64,000 nucleotides of DNA from JAVBNA01 sp031551875 (GTDB lineage: Bacteria > Bacillota > Clostridia > Oscillospirales > Acutalibacteraceae). Both the position numbers and the translations under genes were made by a program. The notes under the pieces were generated by a model. That model did not search any database and had not been told where the DNA came from. It worked only from the letters and a program-made list of their open reading frames with translations. Positions 36,061 through 45,813 of the stretch are shown in pieces. Numbering within the stretch: the first letter of the stretch is position 1; each line of letters opens with the position of its first letter. The DNA is taken from the NCBI GenBank assembly GCA_031551875.1, contig JAVBNA010000016.1:1-64000 (forward strand), written 5' to 3'.

Positions 36061-39000
36061 TTATGCGGTTTCCTCTTTTTCTTCCTTTCTCCTTTTCAGG
36101 AAGAAGAGCAGGAAGAGCAGTCCGAGGATGGCGATCACCAAGCCGCCGACCGTGCCCCAGAACAGCCATGTGTTTGCATAGTAACGCACAAAGAAATTGG
36201 TGGAGATTGTGACTTCCCGCTCGAACTGAAGGGGTGTTGTGAAGGATTCGGAGCTTGTGTCGGTCACATTGCCCGCCTTGTCGGTGATGACCAGCCGGAC
36301 ACGCTGGTGAATGCCCTCGCCCAGGGAGAAGGATCCGCTGAATTGGGTCATGTCTTCAAAGTTCGCAAAGCTTTCCCTGACCTCTTCTCCCACATAGACA
36401 TCCACCTTGTTCAGCGCAATGGCGTCAAACACATCAAACTTGACCGATACGCTTTGCGCGTTGACGGAGTTTTTCTCGAGGCCGGTCAGATTGGTCAGCT
36501 CGGGCGCCACCGTGTCCACACAGAACTGGACAGCCTTGTCCACATAGTTTGTGTTTTCCGGTGCATTTCCGGCGGCATCCCTGGAGGAAACTCTAATCCG
36601 ATAAATGCCGTCCTTGTCACAGTTGGAGGGATCAATTTTGTATTCATACTGATACCAGCCGCTTGCCCCCACAGACACCAGGTCGTTTGGCACGGGGCTG
36701 ACATCGTATTTGACCTTAGAAAGCGGTGCCCCGTCACAGCTGATGTCAATCTTGAGGGAATCCTGCAAAAGCTTGTCCGGGTTATACTCCGTGACAATGA
36801 GCTGATCCGAAACCTTTTGCACATAGCTGTCACGCAGGGAGGTGAGATATTTGTCAAAGACATAGACCGAGCCAAACCGGTTGACCGAGAAGGCAATGCT
36901 TTCGCTTTCGGTGTTGCCCGCATGGTCGGTCATTTTGGCCGTCAGGGTATAGATTCCGTCGTTGTCCTGAATTTTGTCAAAGCCCTCGACGGTAACCTCT
37001 CCGCCGCTCGCACCCGGCTGTCCCTTCTGGGTGAAGAGGCGGGTGACGTCGACGTCCTTTTCAAACAAACGGGTGCGCAGCAGCACGATTTCATAGCTCG
37101 CAAAATTGATGTCGCTGAAGAGCACACTCGGTAAAACGTCCCCGCGATATGATTTCCCGTTTCCGTCCTCGCCGTTAATGGTGATAACCGGTTTGACAAT
37201 CGTGGTGTCCACCGTGAAGTCTCTGGGTGCGGCGGAATTCCCGTAGCCTGCCTCACGAGCCGCGTTGCCCGCCTTGTCGGTATAGGCAATGTCAAACGTA
37301 TAGTCACCGTCGGCCGCATAGCGGATGGAGGCGGTATGCATGTCGCCCGAGGTGCGCCAGCCGCCCACCTGCGGCCGGGCAATCCCGGAACCGCCCAGTG
37401 AAGCGGTGATATCCACTTTGATGCGGCTGGTTTCAAAGTTGTGCTCGTGAATGGTGATGGTCGCCGTACGCTCCTGACTAAAATATTTTCCGTCGGTGAC
37501 ACTGTTGTTGTTATAGTGCACTGAAACAACCGGAAGCGTTTTGTCAACGGTAAAGGCTTTGGGCGCGGCCGTCCCCGGCGCATAGGTCTCGCCCGGGCAG
37601 CGGTTGTCCGCCAGATCGGTATAGTCAATGCCGAAGGTATAGTCGGCGTCGGCCGTATAGGCGATTGTGGCCGTATGGGTGGTGTCGTCGAGGTTTCCGG
37701 TGCCCTTGACCGTCCTCCAAGCCGAAAGCCTGGGTGCCTGAGCGCCCTTGGCGGTAATCGCGGCAACCACGTCCGCGGCATTGAAGTTGCGCTCGGTCAC
37801 CACCACGGTGGCTGTACGGGCCGCCTTGAAATAGCCCGGAAAACCGGGATCGTCGCTGTTGTTGTCGTACCGAACCTGAATGGAAGGCGGTGTTGTATCA
37901 ATTTTAAGCGCACCGGCAGGCGTCCGGGTAATGCGGGTGTTGCCCGCGTTGTCTACCGCCGTGATCTCCAGCACAACGTCATTTGAGTTGTTCTGCTTGC
38001 TGTCAATCACAATTTTTCCCGACCAGGAGGGCACCCGCCCGTCAGTATCCTTTTTATAGGGATATTGATCAGAGGGGAACAGAACAGTCGTGTCAAGCGT
38101 GACCGCACCATCGGTCAAAACCCGATAGCTCAAGTTCTTGAGGGCCGACCGCACACCCGTCGCCTCATCGGGATCATCGTCCGAATATTTGGGGTCGCTC
38201 ACCGAAATATCCACGGAGACATCTTTGTTGTAAAAACCATTTCGGTTGGGTTTTTCGGGTGTTAAGGTGATTTCGGGAGAGAGCTTGTCTCCGGTCGGCG
38301 CCTGATTGTCCAAAATGATGCCGTCACTGTAGATCAGGGTCTTGTTGCCCGCCAGATCCACGGCTCGGAAGCACAGGATAAACTTGCGGTTGGGTTTCAT
38401 TTCAATTCCACTTTGGGGGTATTCCAGCCATATCCCCTCCGGGCGTGTATCAATCTCCGTCAGGCTTTTTCCCCACTGGTATTCCAGCCTGCCCAGTCCG
38501 CTTATGTCACAGTCGGCCGAAAGCTTGATATGGATTGTCCTGTTGTAGAACAGCGTAAAATCGATTTCATTTTCATTTTGCGCGGCAACTGATGCCCCAT
38601 CAACCTCCATACTCAGGTCGGTCGGCGCGGTGGTATCCACCTTGATCGTCTCGGTGTACGGATCGCATTCGTTTCCGGCTTCATCCTTTGTCCAGATAAG
38701 CAGAGAATAGACGCCGTCCGCGTTTACCACCGGCTGGCGATCCCCGTGGATTGAGCTGAATCTTTTTTCGGAGGTTTCCTCTCCGGTTGTCGTGTTGACC
38801 AGCTTATAATAGGTTGTGATCGGCGGGGTATGTTCGGTTTCGGCCGGCTCAGTCAGCTCGATCCCAGGCGCATCGAAGTCCCCCACATACCAGCCGTTTT
38901 CCCCATTTACGGGAGCCAGGCTGACCGTGGCGTTGGCGGGCGGGTTTTTCCATACTCTGACCGTAAACTCGGTTACCTTTGTGGATTCCACGCCGGTATT

Positions 39001-41457
39001 GGAAACCGCCCGGAATTTAAAGGTTCCGTTGCAGTTTTGACTGACGGTTATCTGATTCGGAATATGGGTTTCCTCATCCAGGTGAAGCGCCCCGTCGCTT
39101 TCGGGCATCCTGGTCCAACCCACTTCAGGAAGCCTCTCATCGTCGGGCGTAAAGCTGTACTCGTAATGATCCACGCCGGAAAAAGGCTCAGAGCCCGACA
39201 GTGTCAACACAACATCCTGATTGGTCCACTTCTTTTCTACATACTCATGAGAATCAATGTCGGGCGCTTTCTTGCTTTCACCCTTGTCCATGATGACGCC
39301 GCCCAGACTGGTGTCGGTTTTATCCGCAGAATAGTTGCCTGCCGCATCCACTGCACGAACATAAATCTGCCCTTCGAACTCCTGATACGGAATGTGCAGC
39401 CGAACCGGGTCGCTTCCCGATTCCGGCTCGATTCCTTTCCAGTCGGATTTTGCTCCCCTCTTAGGAGCCATCTGGTACTGATACCCCGCCACGCCGCTGG
39501 CAACTGTGCCGCCGTCACTGGCCTCCACCTTGACCACAACCTTATCTTTATACATTCCAAAGAGCAAGGTTGAGAAAATCTTCCTGATTACCCTGATAAA
39601 GCCGTCCGCCGTCTCACGGCTGTAGGTCGCGCTGTCCACGCTCGGAGGTGTCCGATCAATCCTCACGGGGACATCATGATCGGAATTTTGGGAAACATTC
39701 CCCGCTTTGTCGATGGCCCAAATGTAGCATGCTGTATCACATTCATCATTGGGGATCTGAATGGTATATACCCCATTGGATCCTGTCGCGGGATGAAGGG
39801 CGCCAATCGCCGCGCTGGCCGACTCATAGGTGGTGTAATTGGGGTTCAGGCTGTACACCACACGGTCGATTCCCGATTCGGTCTCACTGACAGTCACCGT
39901 CAGAGTAAATGCCCCCTGATTCCAGCCGGACGCATTCGCCGCTGGATTTTTTACCTTTTGGGAAATGACAGGCGCCGTGGTGTCCATGTTATCAAAGACC
40001 AGCTGGAGGCGGTTAATTTGCCCGGCGGAGTCCTTTGCTTCAATGATGTATGTCCCCTTTTGCGTAACCGTCATTGAATAAGCATTCGCGTCCGATTCCG
40101 TGGCCGCAACAAAAACGCCCCCGCTCAGTCCGTATGTGACTTCAGCCACATCTCGTCCCACCGCAGGTTTTACCGTAAAAGTGATTTCCTTTGTATTGTC
40201 CCAGCCGTCATCATAATTGTCGGGGACAGTAATCTCCGGTCCTGACGGGTTGGTTACACGGACAGAAGAAGATCCCTCCGACTTGTTCCCGGCCTCGTCT
40301 TCGGCAAACAGATACATGGTCTTACCGAAGTCGATGGTGAAAATTTTGTACACCCCTCCCGAAGGGGAAACGTCGCCCAGGGAAGGCACTCCACTTGCAT
40401 TTTTGGAATAATAAACCCTTTTGATTGCTCCGTTATCAGACACATGAAAGGTAATTTCCGCGTCGCCGGCGGACTTCAGTTCACACTGGCTGTTGGAAAT
40501 GACCGGGGAAACCTTGTCAATCTGCGACACGGTCACCTTTTCATTGACCACATGCTCCCCGTTGACGGCGTAAATATAATACTCCCCATTCTCATCCGCA
40601 GGCGTTGTGGTCTTGCCCGCGGGCCAGGCCTTGTCCGCCGCGACCTCGGCCAAGATTTCGCTTATGCTTGTAAGCGTCCCCTTTCCTATGACGCAGTATA
40701 CATCCGCACTCCCGGGCGTCACCGTATAGGAAATAGTTTTGGTTCCATTTGTCCAGCCCGAAGGCGTTACACCCCCAATGGTAATTTGGGGCACTTCAGG
40801 CTGCGGTTCGGGGTCGCTTACCTCCTGAACCTGAGGTGCGCGGGCGGGCGCGCGTAAATCCAGCACTACGCTGCCCAGCTGTGCGTGTGCCTCATCAATT
40901 TCACCATTAAAGAGCGTCTTGTCCTGATACCCGTTTTTAGAGGCCTTCACCGAATAGCTTTGCCCGCTGTACAGCTCCAGGCTGAAAGCACCGTCTGCGG
41001 CGGTTTTTGCCTCGGCGTTATGGTAGCCCGAAGCCTTGACCTGCACGCCGGGTAGCGCCGCGCCGGTCGTGTCGTTCAGAACACCCGTCAGTATGACCGT
41101 ATCCAGGGGCGACAGCGTAACCTCCAGCGGGCTCACGCTCAGGTCAATTTCCTTTTCATACGGACGATATCCCACTGCTCCTTTTACCGACAGCCGGTAA
41201 TTTGCCGCCGGATCCAGCTCCTCCCTGAACCGGGCCACGCCGTCATTTGTCTTTTGCTTCCACACTTCTCCGCTTTCTTTATGGGTCAGCGCAACCTCCG
41301 CGCCATTGAGCGGAACACTGAGGCTGACCGTAAATTCGCCGCTCTCGGTCGCGCGCGCCTCCATCGGCCATGCCGCAAAAAAAACACTCCACATAAGCAA
41401 GGCGGCCAGCAGACCGGCCAGCATTTTGAATCCAACTTTCGTTGACGTATACTTCAT
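36061..41457 (-). CDS. giant Ig-like membrane-anchored surface protein in the T7SS operon
   Basis: About 1798 aa. A signal peptide (1-38) is followed by a carboxypeptidase-regulatory-like domain (about 110-180; GVLNDTTGAALPGVQVKASG), then more than ten Ig-like repeats, many with the D-x-x-P and DKAGN/DEAGN patterns of bacterial Big domains. It ends with one transmembrane helix (LFWGTVGGLVIAILGLLFLL) and a basic tail KRRKEEKEE. The body is thus outside the cell, tethered at the C-terminus. Its start overlaps the upstream stop by four bases (ATGA), with GGGAGGG as ribosome binding site. It may span the cell wall as a conduit or adhesin for the T7SS, much as EsaA/YueB projects outward; that is inference. 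Confidence 0.85.
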   Translation of the reverse strand: MKYTSTKVGFKMLAGLLAALLMWSVFFAAWPMEARATESGEFTVSLSVPLNGAEVALTHKESGEVWKQKTNDGVARFREELDPAANYRLSVKGAVGYRPYEKEIDLSVSPLEVTLSPLDTVILTGVLNDTTGAALPGVQVKASGYHNAEAKTAADGAFSLELYSGQSYSVKASKNGYQDKTLFNGEIDEAHAQLGSVVLDLRAPARAPQVQEVSDPEPQPEVPQITIGGVTPSGWTNGTKTISYTVTPGSADVYCVIGKGTLTSISEILAEVAADKAWPAGKTTTPADENGEYYIYAVNGEHVVNEKVTVSQIDKVSPVISNSQCELKSAGDAEITFHVSDNGAIKRVYYSKNASGVPSLGDVSPSGGVYKIFTIDFGKTMYLFAEDEAGNKSEGSSSVRVTNPSGPEITVPDNYDDGWDNTKEITFTVKPAVGRDVAEVTYGLSGGVFVAATESDANAYSMTVTQKGTYIIEAKDSAGQINRLQLVFDNMDTTAPVISQKVKNPAANASGWNQGAFTLTVTVSETESGIDRVVYSLNPNYTTYESASAAIGALHPATGSNGVYTIQIPNDECDTACYIWAIDKAGNVSQNSDHDVPVRIDRTPPSVDSATYSRETADGFIRVIRKIFSTLLFGMYKDKVVVKVEASDGGTVASGVAGYQYQMAPKRGAKSDWKGIEPESGSDPVRLHIPYQEFEGQIYVRAVDAAGNYSADKTDTSLGGVIMDKGESKKAPDIDSHEYVEKKWTNQDVVLTLSGSEPFSGVDHYEYSFTPDDERLPEVGWTRMPESDGALHLDEETHIPNQITVSQNCNGTFKFRAVSNTGVESTKVTEFTVRVWKNPPANATVSLAPVNGENGWYVGDFDAPGIELTEPAETEHTPPITTYYKLVNTTTGEETSEKRFSSIHGDRQPVVNADGVYSLLIWTKDEAGNECDPYTETIKVDTTAPTDLSMEVDGASVAAQNENEIDFTLFYNRTIHIKLSADCDISGLGRLEYQWGKSLTEIDTRPEGIWLEYPQSGIEMKPNRKFILCFRAVDLAGNKTLIYSDGIILDNQAPTGDKLSPEITLTPEKPNRNGFYNKDVSVDISVSDPKYSDDDPDEATGVRSALKNLSYRVLTDGAVTLDTTVLFPSDQYPYKKDTDGRVPSWSGKIVIDSKQNNSNDVVLEITAVDNAGNTRITRTPAGALKIDTTPPSIQVRYDNNSDDPGFPGYFKAARTATVVVTERNFNAADVVAAITAKGAQAPRLSAWRTVKGTGNLDDTTHTATIAYTADADYTFGIDYTDLADNRCPGETYAPGTAAPKAFTVDKTLPVVSVHYNNNSVTDGKYFSQERTATITIHEHNFETSRIKVDITASLGGSGIARPQVGGWRTSGDMHTASIRYAADGDYTFDIAYTDKAGNAAREAGYGNSAAPRDFTVDTTIVKPVITINGEDGNGKSYRGDVLPSVLFSDINFASYEIVLLRTRLFEKDVDVTRLFTQKGQPGASGGEVTVEGFDKIQDNDGIYTLTAKMTDHAGNTESESIAFSVNRFGSVYVFDKYLTSLRDSYVQKVSDQLIVTEYNPDKLLQDSLKIDISCDGAPLSKVKYDVSPVPNDLVSVGASGWYQYEYKIDPSNCDKDGIYRIRVSSRDAAGNAPENTNYVDKAVQFCVDTVAPELTNLTGLEKNSVNAQSVSVKFDVFDAIALNKVDVYVGEEVRESFANFEDMTQFSGSFSLGEGIHQRVRLVITDKAGNVTDTSSESFTTPLQFEREVTISTNFFVRYYANTWLFWGTVGGLVIAILGLLFLLFFLKRRKEEKEETA

Positions 41458-42146
41458 TGTTTGACCCTCCCTTTTACGTTCCAATCGCTGCGCTTTTCTA
41501 CAGGATCGGTTTCCATGCCGCACCCCTCACCGGACTGCATGTCATTTTCTGTCTCATTGTTCCCTGCGTGGACTGATTGGGCTGTTTCCGGAACATTGTC
41601 CTCGCCGCCGTCCGGCTTCTGCGCGGGGGCAGCTTCGGAAATCTGCACCACAGCCGGATCCCGCTCGGGCGGCTGTTGCGGCGCCGGTTCTTTCGCGGGC
41701 TGGGCGGGCACCTGCTCGGGTTTGGCCCGTCCCGCACGGAGAAGCCTGTATGTCCGTCCATTCAATACGCAGTGCATATAAAAGCAAAACAACAACATAA
41801 ACAGCAAAAGGTAATAAATGTATTCCCCCAGTACAGGAAATACCGCGAGCAAAATGAGAGCAATAAAGCACAGAAGCCCGCCTATATCTGCACACGCGGC
41901 CGGAATGTTGCTCATAAAGGCAAGCAAACCTGCACGGCCTTTTGCTTCGCGTGCCTTGAGCCTGCGTGCCAGCCAGAAATGCAGGGCGCACCCGGTGAGC
42001 ATTCCACTCCAGAACAGTACTCCGGTCACGATGCTCAGCAGCGCATATTTTTCTGCGGCCGGAACAAGCAGTATCGCCGCAGAAGAGAAAAACAGCGCCG
42101 CAATACAAATCCTCCAAATTTGATTGTCACGGGACATTGTCTTCAT
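41454..42146 (-). CDS. membrane protein with Pro/Glu-rich tail
   Basis: 230 aa. About four hydrophobic helices (13-32, 36-60, 80-105, 112-130), then a long charged, Pro-rich soluble tail (EPAPQQPPERDPAV and EDNVPETAQS). It overlaps the genes on both sides by four bases each (ATGA), so it is translationally coupled. No family recognised. Proposed to be a membrane part of the signalling or secretion module because of position. Confidence 0.7.
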   Translation of the reverse strand: MKTMSRDNQIWRICIAALFFSSAAILLVPAAEKYALLSIVTGVLFWSGMLTGCALHFWLARRLKAREAKGRAGLLAFMSNIPAACADIGGLLCFIALILLAVFPVLGEYIYYLLLFMLLFCFYMHCVLNGRTYRLLRAGRAKPEQVPAQPAKEPAPQQPPERDPAVVQISEAAPAQKPDGGEDNVPETAQSVHAGNNETENDMQSGEGCGMETDPVEKRSDWNVKGRVKQ

Positions 42147-42607
42147 TCTATTTCCTCTCTTGTATGTATGATGAGAATATCCTCATGGATTTTAAAGTCC
42201 GCCGATAGCGCAGCCGGCGCAGTCTCAATCTCTGACAGCCTCTGTGTTCCCTGATTCGGCAAAAGCACAGTGGCGGAAGAGGTGCCCGCCAGTCTCTGTG
42301 TCCCGTCAGCATAAGGCGCATCGCCCGAGGAATCCAGCAGGGTGGTTCCGGGAGGCATAGAGACTCCCCCTCCGCCCGTCGCAGGGATCGTCCGGCGCGA
42401 GGCAAAGCCCGCGGCTGATGCCGCGGCAGAAACGGGATTGTTGCCGCCTTTGTCCATCCGGGCAATGGTTCTTTTTGCCGTACGTCCGCTCAACACCCCG
42501 ATGGCTCTGGCAATTTTCAGGCGAAACCACAGCACAACTGCCGTGACCAGCAAAAGGGCGGAAAGCCCAAAGGCAATGAGAGATATCATGTAGTAGGTCT
42601 CTGCCAT
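42143..42607 (-). CDS. single-pass membrane protein with Thr-rich tail
   Basis: 154 aa. One N-terminal helix (6-29) then a basic, low-complexity tail with repeated short motifs: GTTLLDSSG, DGTQRL, SSATVLLPNQGTQRL. The Thr followed by Val/Gln-Leu recalls peptides phosphorylated by Ser/Thr kinases and bound by FHA domains. The start follows directly on the kinase stop (TAAATG). It is a good candidate kinase substrate and adaptor, but no family is known. Confidence 0.7.
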   Translation of the reverse strand: MAETYYMISLIAFGLSALLLVTAVVLWFRLKIARAIGVLSGRTAKRTIARMDKGGNNPVSAAASAAGFASRRTIPATGGGGVSMPPGTTLLDSSGDAPYADGTQRLAGTSSATVLLPNQGTQRLSEIETAPAALSADFKIHEDILIIHTREEIE

Positions 42608-44302
42608 TTACTGTCTCTCCTTTGTGTTCAAGTAGGTATTGCCGATGGCAGAGATATAATCCGCATATGATGCGAGGATGCTGTCCCGAATGGAAATGGA
42701 AGCCGCCTGAGTTACAGAAACCTGCTCTGCGGCATCATGGGCACGTTCCAGCAAGGAAAGCACCTCCGCCTCGGGGATCTTCCGGGCTGCAAGCCCTTTT
42801 CGGTGATCATACAGCAGATTGCTGATTTCCTTGTACATGGTCAGACGAATGTAAGCCGCATCGTCGGAGTCATAATTCTCCACGTTGTTCATACAGGTGT
42901 CCAGGGAGGACAGCAATTCGGCATAAGCCTCCGCGGTGGGCTCTTTGACGCCGGTCGTGTTGGCCACATACCGGGTATAAAACGTCCCGACAATGTAATA
43001 GCTCTCAGCGATGGCATACTGTGAAAAGCTTTTGTGCCCCGACTCCACAACAACGGTAAAATAGGGCAGGGACTTGAACACACGGGCACGAAAGCTTGCG
43101 TCCGAGCCCGAATATAAGTAAAAATATGTCGTTCCGATTTTATAGTTTAACGCGAGGTATTCCTCGCTCTCTTTGTCAAATTGATCCTTATTTCGGTTGT
43201 ACAGGGCGGACAGCAATCCCGCTTCCCCATCTCCGAACAGGTTGTTGTCGGCATAGGCGTCCAAAAGCTTACTGTAGGCACGCGTGTCCCCCCCTTTGAT
43301 CGCAATGGCCTCTTCATAGGTCGCTGTTTTTACCACAATGTCGGTGGATGGGGATATGTTGATTTTTGCATCGTAGTTGCGGTTATTTTCCCCCGCCGAA
43401 AGCATCTGTCCCGCCACGCCGATTCCGGCAAACAGCACGCACAGCCCCGCAACGATACAAAAGGCGGTCACACGCTTTTTCTGCTTTTTTCGGTATACAT
43501 CGTCCACCTCGTCATAATGCTCAAGGTCATACAGAAGCTCGGTGGCGCTTTGATATCGGTCTCTGGGGTTGAGCTGGGTACACTTGAGAATAATCTTTTC
43601 CAGCCCGCGTGACAGCGCGGGGTTCCACTGGCGGATCGGGTAGATTTCATAGGGCGGCTCTGCCGGATTGTGCCCGGTTACCAAATGGTACAGCGTCGCG
43701 CCCAGACAGTAAATATCGGTGCGCGCGTCCGTCTGCCCCTGTCCCCCAAACTGCTCAGGCGCCGCATATCCGCGAGTGCCCAGCCAGTTCGTGTCCTGTG
43801 TGTTCAGCTCTTTGAATTCCCGGGCAATGCCGAAGTCAATCACCTTTAGGTTGCCCTCAGGCTTGAGCATCAGGTTGTCCGGTTTCATGTCACGGTAAAT
43901 GATCGGCGGGTTTTGCGCGTGCAGGTACTGGAGCACATCACACAGTGTCTTGGCCCAAGAAATCACCATCTCCTCGGGTTGTGCGCCCTCGCGGCGGAGA
44001 ATGTCTGTTAAGGTCTCCCCTTCGATGTAATCCATGACGATATAGAAAATATCGCCCGTTTCAATGATGTTGACAATGCGCGGCAGCGCCGGGTGGTCGA
44101 GGCGCTCCATCAAGTTTGCCTCCGTGAGCAGGCTTTGCACCACTACGGCGTTGTCCTTGGTTGCCGTACGCTTGATCTCTTTGACGGCCCATTGCTTGTT
44201 GATCCGTTTATCCATGGCGAGGTAAACGACCGACATGCCGCCTTCGCCGATTTTTTTCAAAATTTCGTATTTCCCGTCCAGAACCGACCCAATTTGCGCC
44301 AC
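42608..44302 (-). CDS. transmembrane Ser/Thr protein kinase (PknB/Hanks type)
   Basis: 564 aa. The kinase domain fills about 10-270: GEGGMSVVYLA (P-loop), VKEIK (ATP Lys), IIYRDMKPDNLML (catalytic loop), VIDFGIA (DFG) and GTRGYAAPEQF. A transmembrane helix follows near 285-305, and an extracellular helical, TPR-like region without PASTA repeats covers the rest. GTG start directly after the PP2C stop, with AAGGAGGAAGG. Hanks kinases phosphorylate Thr in partner proteins recognised by FHA domains. The co-operonic PP2C phosphatase and FHA proteins support a closed phospho-signalling loop. Confidence 0.93.
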   Translation of the reverse strand: MAQIGSVLDGKYEILKKIGEGGMSVVYLAMDKRINKQWAVKEIKRTATKDNAVVVQSLLTEANLMERLDHPALPRIVNIIETGDIFYIVMDYIEGETLTDILRREGAQPEEMVISWAKTLCDVLQYLHAQNPPIIYRDMKPDNLMLKPEGNLKVIDFGIAREFKELNTQDTNWLGTRGYAAPEQFGGQGQTDARTDIYCLGATLYHLVTGHNPAEPPYEIYPIRQWNPALSRGLEKIILKCTQLNPRDRYQSATELLYDLEHYDEVDDVYRKKQKKRVTAFCIVAGLCVLFAGIGVAGQMLSAGENNRNYDAKINISPSTDIVVKTATYEEAIAIKGGDTRAYSKLLDAYADNNLFGDGEAGLLSALYNRNKDQFDKESEEYLALNYKIGTTYFYLYSGSDASFRARVFKSLPYFTVVVESGHKSFSQYAIAESYYIVGTFYTRYVANTTGVKEPTAEAYAELLSSLDTCMNNVENYDSDDAAYIRLTMYKEISNLLYDHRKGLAARKIPEAEVLSLLERAHDAAEQVSVTQAASISIRDSILASYADYISAIGNTYLNTKERQ

Positions 44303-45079
44303 TCAGCCTTCCTCCTTATTGGCCCGGATCAGGACAACGGTGATATTGTCGCGTTCCATCCGCTCTTTGGCCGTATTGATTAAAAACCGGGCACTGGCCT
44401 GCATCTGTTCCCGGGTGCGCAGAAGATGAGCGTTCAGGTTTTTTTGAAGCTCCTCCTGCGACAGCTCATGTCTTAACCCGTCGGTGCACAGCATATAAAT
44501 GTGATCCGCCTCAATCGTCCCATACCGGATCTCCGGAAGAACCGAATCGGACGCACCAATACACTGCAGCAGAACATTGCGGCGCGGGTCACTTCGGGCC
44601 TCCTCCCGTGTAAGGCGCCCCAGCCGCACATCTTGCTCTACGACGGTCTGATCCTCGGTCAGCTGCACGAGCTCCCGTCCCGACCGGTAGATGCGCGAGT
44701 CTCCCACATGTACGGTCATGTATTGTTCTCCTATGACCAAAATCCCCGACAGGGTGGTTCCCAACGTCAAGCCGTACTGCTTGCCGTAATTCAGAATTTT
44801 TCCGTTGAGATCTCCGATTATCCACGCCCAGCGTGCCGACACTTCCTGCCAGTTCAGGTTCTTCAGCCGTCCGGGCAATTCGGTTTCAAACCATCGGGAT
44901 AAGGCTTTGACCGCCGTCGAGCTCGCAAGTTCCCCTTTGGCAAGCCCTCCCATTCCGTCACAGACCACAGCCATGACCACCGAGCCCCGTATCGTCTGGG
45001 CACAGCGCACGCATACACTGTCCTGATTGGTATCCTTTACTGTCCCTGCATCTGTGTCGGCCGCAACCGTATATTTCAT
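44303..45079 (-). CDS. PP2C-family protein phosphatase
   Basis: About 258 aa. All metal-binding signatures of the PPM family are present: DTNQDSVCV near the start, VVCDGMGGL, VHVGDSRIYR, CTDGL and a final DNITVVL. It removes phosphate from Ser/Thr targets of the adjacent kinase. ATG 45079 is chosen because GGAGG is 9 bp upstream; ATG 45085 is too close at 3 bp. It abuts the kinase gene with no gap. Confidence 0.92.
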   Translation of the reverse strand: MKYTVAADTDAGTVKDTNQDSVCVRCAQTIRGSVVMAVVCDGMGGLAKGELASSTAVKALSRWFETELPGRLKNLNWQEVSARWAWIIGDLNGKILNYGKQYGLTLGTTLSGILVIGEQYMTVHVGDSRIYRSGRELVQLTEDQTVVEQDVRLGRLTREEARSDPRRNVLLQCIGASDSVLPEIRYGTIEADHIYMLCTDGLRHELSQEELQKNLNAHLLRTREQMQASARFLINTAKERMERDNITVVLIRANKEEG

Positions 45080-45102
45080 CCGCATTTTCCTCCGGTTGTT
45101 CT

Positions 45103-45804
45103 TTAAAGTACGGTCGTGCCTCCCGTGCCGCTCAGCACAGTGGTTCCTTCCTCGTTTCCGGTTCCGGGCAAGGGATTCAGCTGCCCGCTTTGCCGCTGAT
45201 AAGCTCCGTAGCTGTTCGTGTACACCATGTTCGGGGCTGTCTGCCTCTGGGGTATGCGTGTCTGCGGAGAGACCCGTGTCAGAAAATCGAGAATCTGAGC
45301 CGGCGCAAAATTCTGCAAACCGCGGAAAAACCGTATAAAATCTGACACAGGCTTTACATCCTCATTGGCACCAAACACAGTCGTGTAGAGCATGTCATTG
45401 ATCAGAGCCATCGGGCTGGAAGCCGTCTCACGGCTGATGATGGGCTGGTACAGCATACAGGCCTCACGCGTGACATCGTTCACATAAATTGCCCCCATGT
45501 CCAGCGTGAGGTTTTTCATGGACATCTGCAACTCCTCCACCCGCTGCATCGCCGAAGACACCTGCCCAAGCATGGCAAAAAAGAAGTCAGCCTTCACATG
45601 ATTCCGCAATTCCTCCCGCAGTGTCTGACCCGCCGGAGCAAAGTAAAGGATTTTCTTGTCGCTGATCACCTTTGGGCGAAAAAACTCCGGGTAATCTCGC
45701 TGTGCAAACAGGGAAAGCTCCCTCTCGTTTTTCTGTTCATCAGGCGACAGTATCGCGGTGACAATGATTCTGTCTTTTTTATGTTTTACTTTGAGCTTTG
45801 GCAT
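45103..45804 (-). CDS. DUF6382-like protein with Thr-Val-Leu tail
   Basis: 233 aa, cytoplasmic. Residues 1-165 resemble the N-terminal fold of the FHA protein at 34546-35466 (DUF6382/EssB-like; KILYFAPAG, NLTLDMGAIYVND). The tail is flexible and ends GTTVLSGTGGTTVL, with two Thr-Val-Leu motifs that look like phosphothreonine sites for FHA binding. It lies immediately before the phosphatase-kinase pair. Function unknown; a scaffold or regulator is proposed. Confidence 0.7.
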   Translation of the reverse strand: MPKLKVKHKKDRIIVTAILSPDEQKNERELSLFAQRDYPEFFRPKVISDKKILYFAPAGQTLREELRNHVKADFFFAMLGQVSSAMQRVEELQMSMKNLTLDMGAIYVNDVTREACMLYQPIISRETASSPMALINDMLYTTVFGANEDVKPVSDFIRFFRGLQNFAPAQILDFLTRVSPQTRIPQRQTAPNMVYTNSYGAYQRQSGQLNPLPGTGNEEGTTVLSGTGGTTVL

Positions 45805-45813
45805 AACAGTCTC

